NCBI GenBank assembly: GCA_964546955.1
Contig: CAZJLP010000085.1
Span: 1-13,993, forward strand
Length of the DNA stretch: 13,993 nt
Direction: 5' to 3'
DNA from: CAZJLP01 sp964546955
Lineage (GTDB): Bacteria > Verrucomicrobiota > Verrucomicrobiia > Opitutales > Opitutaceae
Shown: positions 1 to 8,150 of the stretch, piece by piece
Position numbering within the stretch: position 1 is the first letter of the stretch
Layout of the letters: each line of letters begins with the position of its first letter
Position numbers and translations under genes: made by a program
Notes under the pieces: generated by a model
Databases searched by the model: none
What the model was told of the DNA's origin: nothing
The model's input: the letters and a program-made list of their open reading frames with translations, nothing else

Positions 1-1313
1 AGCTGAACGCGGAGGAAGATGAGCTCGTGGCGGCAAATCCGAAGCTCACCCTCTGGAAAAAGATCAAGACACAGGGCTTCGGGGTCGCCCGCAATGTCCG
101 GTTTGGCGATCTGAACGGAGACGGCAAAATCGACGTGCTGATCTGTCAAATGAAACGGCACGGTCCCGGCGACGGCCATAGCGAGGTCGGCTGCATGACC
201 GCGATGACCTTCGACGGGGAACAGCTTTGGCGGATCGGAACTCCTGACTCCTGGGCAATCACCCTGACCAACGACGTCGCCTTTCAAATCCACGACATCG
301 ACGGGGACGGAAAGAACGAAGTCATCTACTGCAAGGATCAGGAATTGATCGTGGCGGAAGGCGCCACGGGAAAGACCAAATACAAAATTCCGACCCCCGA
401 AACGCCCCACGATCCCTTGCGCCAAAATCAGCCGCAGCGCTTTCCGCGAATCCTCGGCGACAGCATGGTGTTCGCGGATTTCAAGGGGATCGGCCGTGCC
501 AGCGACATCGTGATCAAGAATCGCTACCGCAATGTCTGGGCTTACAACGAAAAACTCGAGCCGCTCTGGACGCTCGCGCTCAACACGGGACACTACCCCT
601 TTCCCTACGACATCGACGGCGACAAGAAGGACGAACTCGCGGTGGGATATTCCGTCGTCAGTCCGGAAGGGAAAATCCTCTGGAACCACGAGGACAAAGT
701 GACCGATCATGCGGACGGCCTGGCCTGGGTGTCTCTCACGGACGGCGCCAAACCGACCCTGATCTGCAATGCGAGCGACGAAGGGCTGCTGTTTATCGAT
801 TCGCGAGGCGCGATTCTGAAGCACTATCAGATCGGGCATGTGCAAAACGTATCGGTGGCCGACTACCGTCCGGACCTCCCGGGACTCGAGGGTGTCACGA
901 TCAATTTTTGGGCCAATCAAGGCACCGTGCACTTCTTCAATTCAAATCTGGAGATCTACCATGATTTCGAACCGGTTCAGCACGGAAGCATGCTCTCGCC
1001 GGTGAATTGGACGGGGAAACCCGGCGAATACTGGCTGCTCTCGGCCAATTCGGAAGAAGGCGGACTCTACGATGGCCATGGCCGCCGCGTCGTGCGTTTC
1101 CCCGCCGACTCACACCCCGACCTGGCCGCAGCCGTGCTCGATGTCACCGGAGACTGCCGCGATGAAATCGTCGTGTGGGATGCGTACGAAATGTGGGTGT
1201 ACACTCAAAGCGACGCCCCGAAAGCCGGAAAACTCTACAAGCCGAAACGCAACCCCCTCTCGAACACGTCTAACTATCAAACAACGGTTTCGCTGCCGGG
1301 GTGGTCGGAGTAA
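1..1313 (+). CDS. FG-GAP/VCBS repeat beta-propeller protein, rhamnogalacturonan-lyase-like (5' partial)
   Basis: The reading frame is open from the left edge (first full codon at base 3) to the TAA at 1311-1313. A GTG at 27 is only an internal codon, so the true start and any signal peptide lie upstream. At least 437 residues are visible. They hold Asp-rich FG-GAP-type calcium loops: DLNGDGKID near 1-120, DIDGDGKNE near 297-320, DIDGDKKDE near 612-635 and the degenerate DVTGDCRDE near 1140-1170. Such loops sit between blades of a beta-propeller. The order of conserved pieces, and the end (NPLSNTSNYQTTVSLPGW), match from memory a family often annotated as VCBS-repeat or rhamnogalacturonan lyase family 11-like in Verrucomicrobia and Planctomycetes. 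In true PL11 enzymes the propeller is the catalytic fold and cleaves pectin backbone outside the cell. I cannot assign catalytic residues here, so activity is inference. It stands alone, with the opposite-strand aspS downstream. Confidence 0.75.
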   Translation, partial: LNAEEDELVAANPKLTLWKKIKTQGFGVARNVRFGDLNGDGKIDVLICQMKRHGPGDGHSEVGCMTAMTFDGEQLWRIGTPDSWAITLTNDVAFQIHDIDGDGKNEVIYCKDQELIVAEGATGKTKYKIPTPETPHDPLRQNQPQRFPRILGDSMVFADFKGIGRASDIVIKNRYRNVWAYNEKLEPLWTLALNTGHYPFPYDIDGDKKDELAVGYSVVSPEGKILWNHEDKVTDHADGLAWVSLTDGAKPTLICNASDEGLLFIDSRGAILKHYQIGHVQNVSVADYRPDLPGLEGVTINFWANQGTVHFFNSNLEIYHDFEPVQHGSMLSPVNWTGKPGEYWLLSANSEEGGLYDGHGRRVVRFPADSHPDLAAAVLDVTGDCRDEIVVWDAYEMWVYTQSDAPKAGKLYKPKRNPLSNTSNYQTTVSLPGWSE

Positions 1314-1332
1314 GGTAATGATTTCGCTCGCA

Positions 1333-1349
1333 GGAGGAGCGCGACCTCC
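1333..1349. repeat. Small hairpin after the propeller gene
   Basis: GGAGG (1333-1337) and CCTCC (1345-1349) can pair around the loop AGCGCGA. It lies 20 bases after the propeller stop codon but has no T-tract on either side, so it is not a convincing terminator. It may be part of the same dispersed intergenic element as the inverted repeat that follows. Confidence 0.3.
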
Positions 1350-1382
1350 GATGGGAGACGAAGATTAGCTCCGAAAACGCCG

Positions 1383-1529
1383 ATGGTAGGGCCGGGCCTC
1401 CGGACCGGCCCTCGGAGCAGAAATCGCGGCAAAGGCTCTGCGTTCTGACGCCATAGAGCGCGGCGACGCGAGCTTTTGAGCGGCGCTAGCCGCGCACGAC
1501 GGCGGGTCCGGAGGTCCCGCCCTACCATT
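1383..1529. repeat. Intergenic inverted-repeat element (REP/MITE-like)
   Basis: The left arm (1383-1410) and the right arm (1502-1529) are inverted copies that match at 25 of 28 positions. The outermost core is ATGGTAGGGC and the inner core CCTCCGGACC. The roughly 91 bases between them contain a further GCGGC/GCCGC hairpin (1480-1493, loop GCTA). No coding frame is plausible here. From memory, sequences like GGTAGGGCGGGACCTCCGG recur between genes in several verrucomicrobial genomes, so this is probably one copy of a dispersed, non-autonomous repeat. Only one copy is in the window. Its position between two convergent genes is typical for such elements. Confidence 0.65.
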
Positions 1530-1565
1530 CGTTCACCTACTTCGGATTTTTCAAGATTTCCTGGC

Positions 1566-1597
1566 GAAGAGAGAAAGCAGGACCGCTGAGGGCCTGC
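1566..1597 (-). terminator. Probable rho-independent terminator of aspS
   Basis: Stem arms at 1577-1584 and 1590-1597 pair over 8 positions with one A/G mismatch, around the loop GCTGA. Read on the minus strand, the stem begins 6 bases after the aspS stop codon and is followed directly by the pyrimidine run TTTCTCTCTT. The T-tract is interrupted by C, so strength is uncertain, but position and orientation fit aspS. Confidence 0.55.
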
Positions 1598-1603
1598 CGC
1601 CAC

Positions 1604-3391
1604 TTATTCCGGCATCACCGTCTGGATGTGCAGTTCCTTCAGTTGCTTCGCTGTGACCGGGGTCGGGCTCTGGGCCATGAGATCCTGGCCTTTCTGTGTT
1701 TTCGGGAAAGCGATGACATCGCGGATGCTCGTGGTCCCGCAAAGCAACGCGACCATCCGGTCCAAACCAAACGCGATGCCGCCATGCGGGGGCGCGCCGT
1801 AAGTGAACGCCTTGAGCATGTAGCCGAAACGGCTTTCCACGACGTCCTGTGGAATCTTTAGGACATCCTCAAATACCTTTTTCTGCAGTGCAGGCTGGTG
1901 AATACGAATGGATCCACCGCCGAGCTCCATTCCGTTCAGCACAACGTCATAGTGCTGTCCGCGGACCTTCTTCGGGTCGCTATCGAGAAAGGGCGTATCT
2001 TCTGCGACAGGAGCGGTAAAGGGGTGATGTGTGGCGACGTACCGGTTTTCCGCTTCGTCATAACTCATCAGGGGAAAATCGATCACCCACAGAAACTTCC
2101 AATCGTCGTGACGAACCGTCATCTTGCCTCGTTTCTGGAGCAGCGCGGCCGCCTCCAACCGAATTCGGCCCAGGATCGCACAGGCTTTCTCCCACGGTGC
2201 AGCCGCGAAGAAAACCATGTCGCCTTCCGCGATCCCGAGCTTTTCGGTCAAAGCGGCTTTCTCCGCCTCGGAGAAGAATTTCACAATGGGGGATTTCCAT
2301 TCGCCGCCCTCGACCTTGATGAAGGCGAGCCCTTTTGCGCCAAGCGACTTCGCGATGTCCTCGAGGTTCTTGAGTTCGCCCTGAGTGAGGTCGGCGAGGC
2401 CTTTCGCGTTGAGCGCTTTAATGACTCCCCCGCCGGCCACCGTGGCTTGAAACACCTTGAAGGCGGAACTTCTGAACGTCTCGCTGAAGTCGACCAGCTC
2501 GAGGCCAAAGCGAACGTCAGGCTTGTCCACGCCATAACGGTTCATCGCCTCGTGGTAGGCCATACGCGGGAAGGGCGTGGGCAGTTCCGCCCCGAGAACG
2601 TCCTTCCACACTTTCTTCAGCATGCCTTCGAAAAGACGGTAGACGTCCTCTCGGTCGATGAACGACGCCTCGACGTCCACCTGGGTGAACTCCATCTGGC
2701 GATCGGCGCGCAGATCTTCGTCCCGGAAACACCGGGCGATTTGGAAATACCGCTCCACGCCCGCGACCATCAGAATTTGCTTAAACTGCTGGGGCGACTG
2801 CGACAGCGCGTAAAACTGGCCCGCGTGAATACGGGAGGGCACGAGATATTCGCGCGCCCCTTCGGGGGTGCTCTTGAAGAGCGCCGGCGTCTCCACCTCG
2901 ATGAATTCCTGCGAATCGAAATAGTCGCGGATCGCCTTCGTCGCGCGATGGCGCACCTGAAGGTTTTTGCGCATCTTCGGACGGCGCAAATCCAGGTAGC
3001 GATAAGTCAGCCTCAGGTCCTCGTTGACCTTGTCGCCGCCGGCATCATCGAGGGGAAAGGGAGGCGTATCGGAAAGATTGAAGATCTCGAGAGCGGTTGC
3101 GTCGATTTCGATCTCACCGGTGGGCAGCGTCTTGTTCTCGGTGCCGGCCGGACGGCGAGTCACCTTTCCGCTGATCCCGATCACCGACTCGGGCTTCAGG
3201 TGCTTGAGCTGCTCGGCCAGCGTCACGTTGTCGCGCGCCTCGAGCTTCACCTGCGTGACGCCTTTGCGGTCGCGCAAGTCGACGAAGATGATGCCGCCTT
3301 GGTCGCGGATCGTATCGACCCAGCCCGCAAGGGTGACAGTCGCGTTCAAATCGGCCTGGGTCAGCTGGGCACAGTGATGGGTGCGCTTCAT
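1604..3391 (-). CDS. aspS: Aspartyl-tRNA synthetase, bacterial type
   Basis: Class II aminoacyl-tRNA synthetase that charges tRNA-Asp (and perhaps tRNA-Asn) with aspartate in the cytoplasm. From the ATG at 3391 the product is 595 residues, the usual bacterial length. A longer frame exists from a TTG at 3439, but the extra 16 residues are not family-like and the ATG begins the conserved MKRTHHCAQL. Domains: N-terminal anticodon-binding OB fold (about 1-110), catalytic core with motif 1 around 160-170, motif 2 (FRDEDLRADRQMEFTQVD, 222-239), a bacterial GAD insertion (about 290-410), then GMELGGGSIRIHQ and motif 3 (GGIAFGLDRMVALL) near the C-terminus. No essential motif is missing. Q31 and G83 lie at positions that influence tRNA-Asp versus tRNA-Asn discrimination (see findings). 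No Shine-Dalgarno sequence is evident before the ATG. Confidence 0.97.
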   Translation of the reverse strand: MKRTHHCAQLTQADLNATVTLAGWVDTIRDQGGIIFVDLRDRKGVTQVKLEARDNVTLAEQLKHLKPESVIGISGKVTRRPAGTENKTLPTGEIEIDATALEIFNLSDTPPFPLDDAGGDKVNEDLRLTYRYLDLRRPKMRKNLQVRHRATKAIRDYFDSQEFIEVETPALFKSTPEGAREYLVPSRIHAGQFYALSQSPQQFKQILMVAGVERYFQIARCFRDEDLRADRQMEFTQVDVEASFIDREDVYRLFEGMLKKVWKDVLGAELPTPFPRMAYHEAMNRYGVDKPDVRFGLELVDFSETFRSSAFKVFQATVAGGGVIKALNAKGLADLTQGELKNLEDIAKSLGAKGLAFIKVEGGEWKSPIVKFFSEAEKAALTEKLGIAEGDMVFFAAAPWEKACAILGRIRLEAAALLQKRGKMTVRHDDWKFLWVIDFPLMSYDEAENRYVATHHPFTAPVAEDTPFLDSDPKKVRGQHYDVVLNGMELGGGSIRIHQPALQKKVFEDVLKIPQDVVESRFGYMLKAFTYGAPPHGGIAFGLDRMVALLCGTTSIRDVIAFPKTQKGQDLMAQSPTPVTAKQLKELHIQTVMPE

Positions 3392-3656
3392 TCGGAGAGA
3401 GGGAAAGGTCAGAAAAAACCGCGCCTCGCCTGGGGGCAAGACAACTCTTCCGAGCGACGGCCTGGCTCATAGCGGCGTACGTTTCTTGGGTGCAATCAAC
3501 CCCATCCTATTCCAGCAGCGAGAGCTGCCGCTGTTTGGCATTTTCAACGAACGCTCGTGAATAAGCATGGACCTGGCGGGGCACTGGCCAAAACCGTCTC
3601 AACGGAGTGGGATCCAGCAAGGTGCGAATGGATCTTGGGCGGGATCGCCTCGGGAT
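3392..3656. other. Intergenic region upstream of aspS
   Basis: This gap between the EF-hand lipoprotein stop and the aspS start has no credible gene. A perfect 5-bp hairpin with a GAGA loop on the plus strand (GCAGC 3515-3519, GCTGC 3524-3528) is the only local structure seen. It would lie in the aspS upstream region on the minus strand, but it lacks a T-tract and matches no leader I recognise. No clear -35/-10 pair was identified. Confidence 0.4.
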
Positions 3657-4025
3657 TCAGGGGGCGGACTTTTGGGCCGCAACCGAGGCCGCGAAAATTT
3701 GGGCTTCTTCATCCGTGATCGTGCCATCGCGATTCGTGTCGCAGCGCTCAACCGTCTCATTGAATTTCCGATTGGGGCCGGTGATCGTTTTCCTTTCGAA
3801 ATTGATGAGAATGAGCGAGACAGAGTTTCGGCTTTCCTCGCGGCGGTCGGCGGGAATCTTGCTGATCGTTTCGTAAAAAAGACGGCCGGCGCGCTCGGAA
3901 GCGAAGTTCACTTTGGTGCGTTCGACGTCGTTATAACTCGTGGTGCTTGAACTGATACAACCGGAAAACGCCGATGCGAGGACCGCGAAGATAAAGGCCG
4001 CTGGGAGTGAAGGATGGGATTTCAT
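3657..4025 (-). CDS. Small EF-hand lipoprotein
   Basis: A protein of 122 residues from the ATG at 4025. Residues 1-22 form a hydrophobic signal peptide ending in the lipobox-like ASAFSGC, with Cys23 as the likely lipidated residue, so the protein should be membrane-anchored and exported. Near the C-terminus DTNRDGTITDEE is a complete 12-residue EF-hand loop (Asp, Asn, Asp, Gly, Ile and final Glu all in place), predicting calcium binding. The middle (about 30-90) is unrecognised. The frame stays open to an ATG at 4205, but that start would put the lipobox at residue 83, so the inner start is preferred. No Shine-Dalgarno sequence is visible. It lies between the kinase and aspS on the same strand, with gaps of more than 200 bases on both sides, so it is probably transcribed alone. 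The specific role is unknown. Confidence 0.75.
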   Translation of the reverse strand: MKSHPSLPAAFIFAVLASAFSGCISSSTTSYNDVERTKVNFASERAGRLFYETISKIPADRREESRNSVSLILINFERKTITGPNRKFNETVERCDTNRDGTITDEEAQIFAASVAAQKSAP

Positions 4026-4207
4026 GGAAGTGAAGATGGAGGAAGAGGGGAAGCAGTGATAGCGCTCGGAGGCCTCACGTTTGCGAAAAAGGCGGATCAG
4101 AAAGTCGAAGATTCGCGTTTCTTCTTCGGAAGTCCTTTGACGAAGCTGTGAGTCGAAGTGGGTGCCATATCCCTTCATGCGCAAAACGCCGCGCGAAACG
4201 ATCATCG

Positions 4208-4229
4208 AACTGAAATAAATATTTTCGAG
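4208..4229 (-). promoter_or_regulatory. AT-rich patch, possible promoter of the EF-hand lipoprotein gene
   Basis: Within otherwise GC-rich DNA, 4213-4225 is almost pure A/T and reads AAAATATTTATTT on the minus strand. It falls just after the kinase stop codon and before the lipoprotein gene, where a promoter is expected, and it could supply a -10 region. No matching -35 was found and the start codon is about 185 bases away. Confidence 0.22.
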
Positions 4230-4238
4230 TGCGCCGGA

Positions 4239-7200
4239 TCACGGGGCCGCGATATCCGTCGCTGACGGTTCAATACCCTCGTCATCGAGCGCGGAAGCAG
4301 ATGCGCCAGGGACTCGAACCCGGTCGGCACCGGCGGCGGACGTTCCGCTGGCGCTCATCAGTTGCTGGTCGATGGCTTTGCGCGAAGGGATCTGCAGACT
4401 CTTTAGGCGGCGTTCTTCCGGAGCCTGATCGCAGTAGGCGAGAGTCTGCTCGTCGGGAGCGAGAGTGAAGTGTGAAGCGCGACCCGCCAGCGGAAACGCC
4501 CCCAGCTCCCGCCGAGTGGCCACATGCCAGATCCGGAGGTGGGATCCGGTGGCGGCCCAGTAGGTCCTGCCATCCGCGGAGAACTGCGTTTGCGTGACCG
4601 AGTCGGAGTCCTGAAATTGCGCCAGTTCCCTTCGCTCCGAGAGACTCCACAAACGATGTGTCTGGTCCAGTGACCAGGTTGCGAACGTATCCCCGTCAGG
4701 AGAGAAGACCAGATGACGGATGCTGCTCTTGTGCGCCGCCAGGATCGCCGGAGGTTCAGTCGAGGCCAGATCCCAGATTTCGACATAGATTCCGGCTCCG
4801 CTGAGCACGAGGTACCGACCGTCGGAGGAAAATGCAAAGGCGGCAGGCCGTGGAGATCGGGGGGTGAGCCGCCGCGTGACAACTCCCGTTTCGACGTCGA
4901 CAATCAGAACCTCCGCTTTCCCGTTCCAGCAAAGGGCGACCTTGCGGCCGTCCATGGACGCCGAGACGACCGCCACCCCGGGGCCTTCAGGAGGGAGCGG
5001 AATTGTCCGTCGGAGAGTCAGGGCGGGAAAATCCAATAAATCCAGTGTTTCGAACGGCGCCTTCGCGACGGTCCCAACTGAGTCGCGCTCGATCGTCACC
5101 GGATCGTACCGGGTCGCGGTGCGGCGGGTTTGATTGAGCGCCAGGAGAGCGGTGGCGTCGGCCGAAATCCACAAGGGCAGATGGTGGCCATGACGCTTCG
5201 TCGAGACCACGGCTGTGCCGAGATCGCAGGTCGTCATGCGCTCCCAATCAGCAGTGACGAGCCGTTTACAGTCCGGACTGAAGCGCAACGCCACGTCCGC
5301 GATCCCGGCCCTGGCGGGAGCGAGGGAGGTTACGTACGTTTCCTGCTCCGCCGGTGAACGGGTGGCGGGCCAAATCGAAATATGATCGCTGCGGCCACCG
5401 CTGTAGAGATGTTCTCCATTCGAGGAGAAAGCGAGAGCCCAAACTGCGGTGCCCGCGCCACGCATCTCGGCCACGCGTCGACCACTCTCCACCTTCCACA
5501 CGCGAACGATTCTGTCGCCGCCACCGCATGCGATCGATTCCGAATCGGGAGAGAAGGCAACGGCACCGGGCAGCAGGTCCTGATCGCCGCACTTGAAACT
5601 ACGGCGCGGTTCCCAAGAGGAAAGTTGCCACAGCCGGACTGTCCCGGGCTTGCCGGGAATGTAGGCCGCGAACAGCGTACCGCGAGGATTCACCGCCAGA
5701 CTACTCACGTATCCCGGAGAGCGTAATTCGCGCGTGCGCGCACCGCTCGCCAAGTCCCAAGCGCAGATCGTGCCGCGGCTCGTACTGCCAGTAATCAACG
5801 TCTTTCCGTTGGGGAGAAAAGCCATGCGGGAGCCAGCATCGGTAAAGTGGGCCAGCTCCGCTTTTGTCTCGTAGTTATAGACGCGGACCGAGCCGCCCGC
5901 ACGTCCATGAATTGCGTCTGCGCAGATGGCGAGGTGCGGTGCGTGCGGCGCGATCGCGATTTCAACGCGGCGGTTGGCGGCGGGCTCAACCGGCCAGGCA
6001 GCGAAGTCTCCCACCTGTTCCCACGTCGGTATTTTCCAGATATGAATATGGCCCGCGCGAGTCGCGGTGACCAGTCGTCGGCTGTCCGCGGAAAAAACCA
6101 CGCACTCCGTGTCGATGAATTCGGCGAGAAGGCGATGTGTAGCGGATTCCCACACCCGAACGTGGCCCTGTTCCCCTGGTTCACCGCGTCCGGCGCTCGC
6201 AAACATTGTCCCATCCGGGGAGAAAGTCAGATCGCGCACGACGCCCTGCCGCGTCGGAATGAAACCGAGTTTGTCACCCTGGGAGCGCTTCCAGGCGTAC
6301 GCCCACTCGACGCCTCGCAGGTCCGGTTCTCCCGGCTTAGGAACGTGCGCACGCAGGACGCGCTGAGTCGTGCTGGAATCACCTTTCTGCGCCAGCACCG
6401 TATGCACCGAAAAGAGATCCGAGGCATAGAGATTCAGACTGAGATCGCGCGCCGCGGAAAGTGCGGCGGCGCCGGCGACTTCCGCGCGCTGACGGGCATT
6501 TTCCTCGAGATGCCGCGCTTTCTCGGCCCCGCGCTGCGCCTCCATCGCCTCTTGCTTCGCTTTTTCCGCGGTGGCGCGCTCCGCCTCGGCATTTTGGCGC
6601 GCCTGTTCGGCCGCAAGGCGATTTGATTCTGCCTGGAGCATCGACGATTCAGCCAGACGGCGAGCAATTTCTGCGGTCTGCATGGATTCCTCGGCCCGTT
6701 TGCGTTCGCGGGACTCGGACTGTTCGGCCATCACCGCGCGCTCGCGCGCGCGGCGCTCGGCGAGAAACCGCCAGGTCGACAGAGCGGTGCCGGCGACCAG
6801 GGCGAGGAGGACGGCGGCGGCCGCCGCCGCCGGACCCTTGTAGCGCCTGACCAGCTTCTGCAAGCGGTAAGCCGCGCTGGGTGGCCGGGCGAGCACCGGT
6901 TCATTCTGCAGGTGACGCTGGAGATCTCCCATCAGGCCGTTAACTGTCTCGTAGCGCCGCGAGCGGTCCTTCTCGAGCGCTTTCATCACGATCCAATCGA
7001 GGTCGCCTTTGAGTTGCCCGCTCAATTGGGAGGGCGCACTCGAACGGCAGAGAGCGGCCGAGATCCTGTCGCCCTCGGCGAGATTGTTCAGCCGCGTTGA
7101 AGGAAGAGGAGGATCCACCTGTCGGATGACGCGGCGAACCTCGTCCAGTCCGGCCTTGAACGCGTCCGGATCGTAGGGAGTCCGGCCCGTGAGAAGTTCA

Positions 7201-8057
7201 TAGAGGAGCACTCCCAAGCTGTAGATATCGCTCCGCGTATCGATATCCATGTTACTCAACTCCGCCTGCTCCGGACTCATGTAGGCAGGCGTGCCGATGA
7301 ACTGCTGAAAGGCGGTGAAAACGGTTCGATCGGTCAGGCGCCCCTGGGTAGCTTTGGCGATGCCGAAATCGATGACCTTCGGGACCGCCTCGCCATCGTG
7401 AAGGGTGACGAGGATATTGGAGGGCTTCAGGTCCCGATGAATGATGCCTTTTTGGTGCGCGTGTTGAACGGCCCGGCACACCTGGGTAAAAAGCTGGAGG
7501 CGTTGACCCGTGGAAAGCCGGTTGTGATCGCAATAATCGGTGATCGCGATCCCCTGAACGAGCTCCATGGCAAAGTAGGGGCGCCCCGTCGACGTCGTGC
7601 CCGCGTCCAACACCCGAGCGATGTTCGGGTGGTCCATCAAGGCGAGAGCCTGGCGCTCGGCTTCGAAGCGGGCGATGACTTCCTTCGTGTCCATGCCGAG
7701 CTTGATTACTTTGAGAGCCACTCGCCGCCGCACGGGCTCCTCTTGCGCCGCCAGGTAGACCGCTCCACAGGCACCTTCGCCAATTTTTCCTAGCAGCCGG
7801 TAGCGATCGATCCTGTCGCCGGCCGCGATGGGCCCCGTTACTCTTTGACCTGAAGGGTGGAGGCGCCCTGCGGGAGACGCCTCCAGGAATTCGCCGGACT
7901 CCTCGTGCGCGCGGAGGAGCCCCTCAATGCGGTCTCGCCGAACGGAGTCGGACTGACACGCGCGCGCGACAAAGCCCGCCCGTTCGGCCTCAGGCATGGC
8001 CAAGGCCGCGTTGAAGAGATCGGAATCGTGTGACGCGAAAGAATTCACGTGAGACAC
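4239..8057 (-). CDS. Membrane Ser/Thr protein kinase with coiled coil and WD40 propeller
   Basis: A protein of 1272 residues. An N-terminal segment (1-80) precedes a PknB/Hanks-type kinase domain (about 86-385): glycine loop GEGACG (93-98), Lys116, catalytic HRDLKPSN (207-214, Asp209), DFG (230-232) and SPE (261-263). All key residues are present, so an active kinase is predicted. A membrane helix (about 409-428) follows, then an Ala/Glu/Arg-rich coiled coil (about 432-530), a linker ending in RGVEWAYAWKRSQGD, and many WD40-type repeats (about 600-1235, pieces such as FSPDGTMFASAG), enough for one or two propellers. The kinase should be cytoplasmic and the propeller periplasmic. The start is GTG at 8057: an in-frame TGA lies at 8073-8075, and AAGGAAG sits 8 bases before the GTG. 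It follows the ECF sigma gene by 93 bases, a pairing common in this phylum. A role in phosphorylating or controlling that sigma factor is inference. Confidence 0.93.
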   Translation of the reverse strand: MSHVNSFASHDSDLFNAALAMPEAERAGFVARACQSDSVRRDRIEGLLRAHEESGEFLEASPAGRLHPSGQRVTGPIAAGDRIDRYRLLGKIGEGACGAVYLAAQEEPVRRRVALKVIKLGMDTKEVIARFEAERQALALMDHPNIARVLDAGTTSTGRPYFAMELVQGIAITDYCDHNRLSTGQRLQLFTQVCRAVQHAHQKGIIHRDLKPSNILVTLHDGEAVPKVIDFGIAKATQGRLTDRTVFTAFQQFIGTPAYMSPEQAELSNMDIDTRSDIYSLGVLLYELLTGRTPYDPDAFKAGLDEVRRVIRQVDPPLPSTRLNNLAEGDRISAALCRSSAPSQLSGQLKGDLDWIVMKALEKDRSRRYETVNGLMGDLQRHLQNEPVLARPPSAAYRLQKLVRRYKGPAAAAAAVLLALVAGTALSTWRFLAERRARERAVMAEQSESRERKRAEESMQTAEIARRLAESSMLQAESNRLAAEQARQNAEAERATAEKAKQEAMEAQRGAEKARHLEENARQRAEVAGAAALSAARDLSLNLYASDLFSVHTVLAQKGDSSTTQRVLRAHVPKPGEPDLRGVEWAYAWKRSQGDKLGFIPTRQGVVRDLTFSPDGTMFASAGRGEPGEQGHVRVWESATHRLLAEFIDTECVVFSADSRRLVTATRAGHIHIWKIPTWEQVGDFAAWPVEPAANRRVEIAIAPHAPHLAICADAIHGRAGGSVRVYNYETKAELAHFTDAGSRMAFLPNGKTLITGSTSRGTICAWDLASGARTRELRSPGYVSSLAVNPRGTLFAAYIPGKPGTVRLWQLSSWEPRRSFKCGDQDLLPGAVAFSPDSESIACGGGDRIVRVWKVESGRRVAEMRGAGTAVWALAFSSNGEHLYSGGRSDHISIWPATRSPAEQETYVTSLAPARAGIADVALRFSPDCKRLVTADWERMTTCDLGTAVVSTKRHGHHLPLWISADATALLALNQTRRTATRYDPVTIERDSVGTVAKAPFETLDLLDFPALTLRRTIPLPPEGPGVAVVSASMDGRKVALCWNGKAEVLIVDVETGVVTRRLTPRSPRPAAFAFSSDGRYLVLSGAGIYVEIWDLASTEPPAILAAHKSSIRHLVFSPDGDTFATWSLDQTHRLWSLSERRELAQFQDSDSVTQTQFSADGRTYWAATGSHLRIWHVATRRELGAFPLAGRASHFTLAPDEQTLAYCDQAPEERRLKSLQIPSRKAIDQQLMSASGTSAAGADRVRVPGASASALDDEGIEPSATDIAAP

Positions 8058-8150
8058 AGCAGTTTCTTCCTTTCATGCGCAGAAACAGGGCTGAACCGGT
8101 CACGGTTTCTAAATAATAAGCACGGCGGCAAAAGCTCAGCGGTTCCAAGG

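Noticed and set aside
1898..3472. A 524-codon open frame on the plus strand opposite aspS
   Set aside because: It is antisense to a clear aspS gene. The predicted protein has no recognisable domain, and long antisense frames are expected in GC-rich coding DNA.
3567..3950. A 127-codon plus-strand frame opposite the EF-hand lipoprotein
   Set aside because: No recognisable motif. The minus-strand frame has a signal peptide and a perfect EF-hand loop instead.
4026..4205. Longer start for the EF-hand lipoprotein (ATG at 4205)
   Set aside because: It places the lipobox at residue 83 and adds a stretch that looks non-coding.
5847..6626. A 259-codon plus-strand frame opposite the kinase coiled coil and first WD40 blades
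   Set aside because: Antisense to repetitive, GC-rich coding sequence, with no ribosome binding site or recognisable domain.
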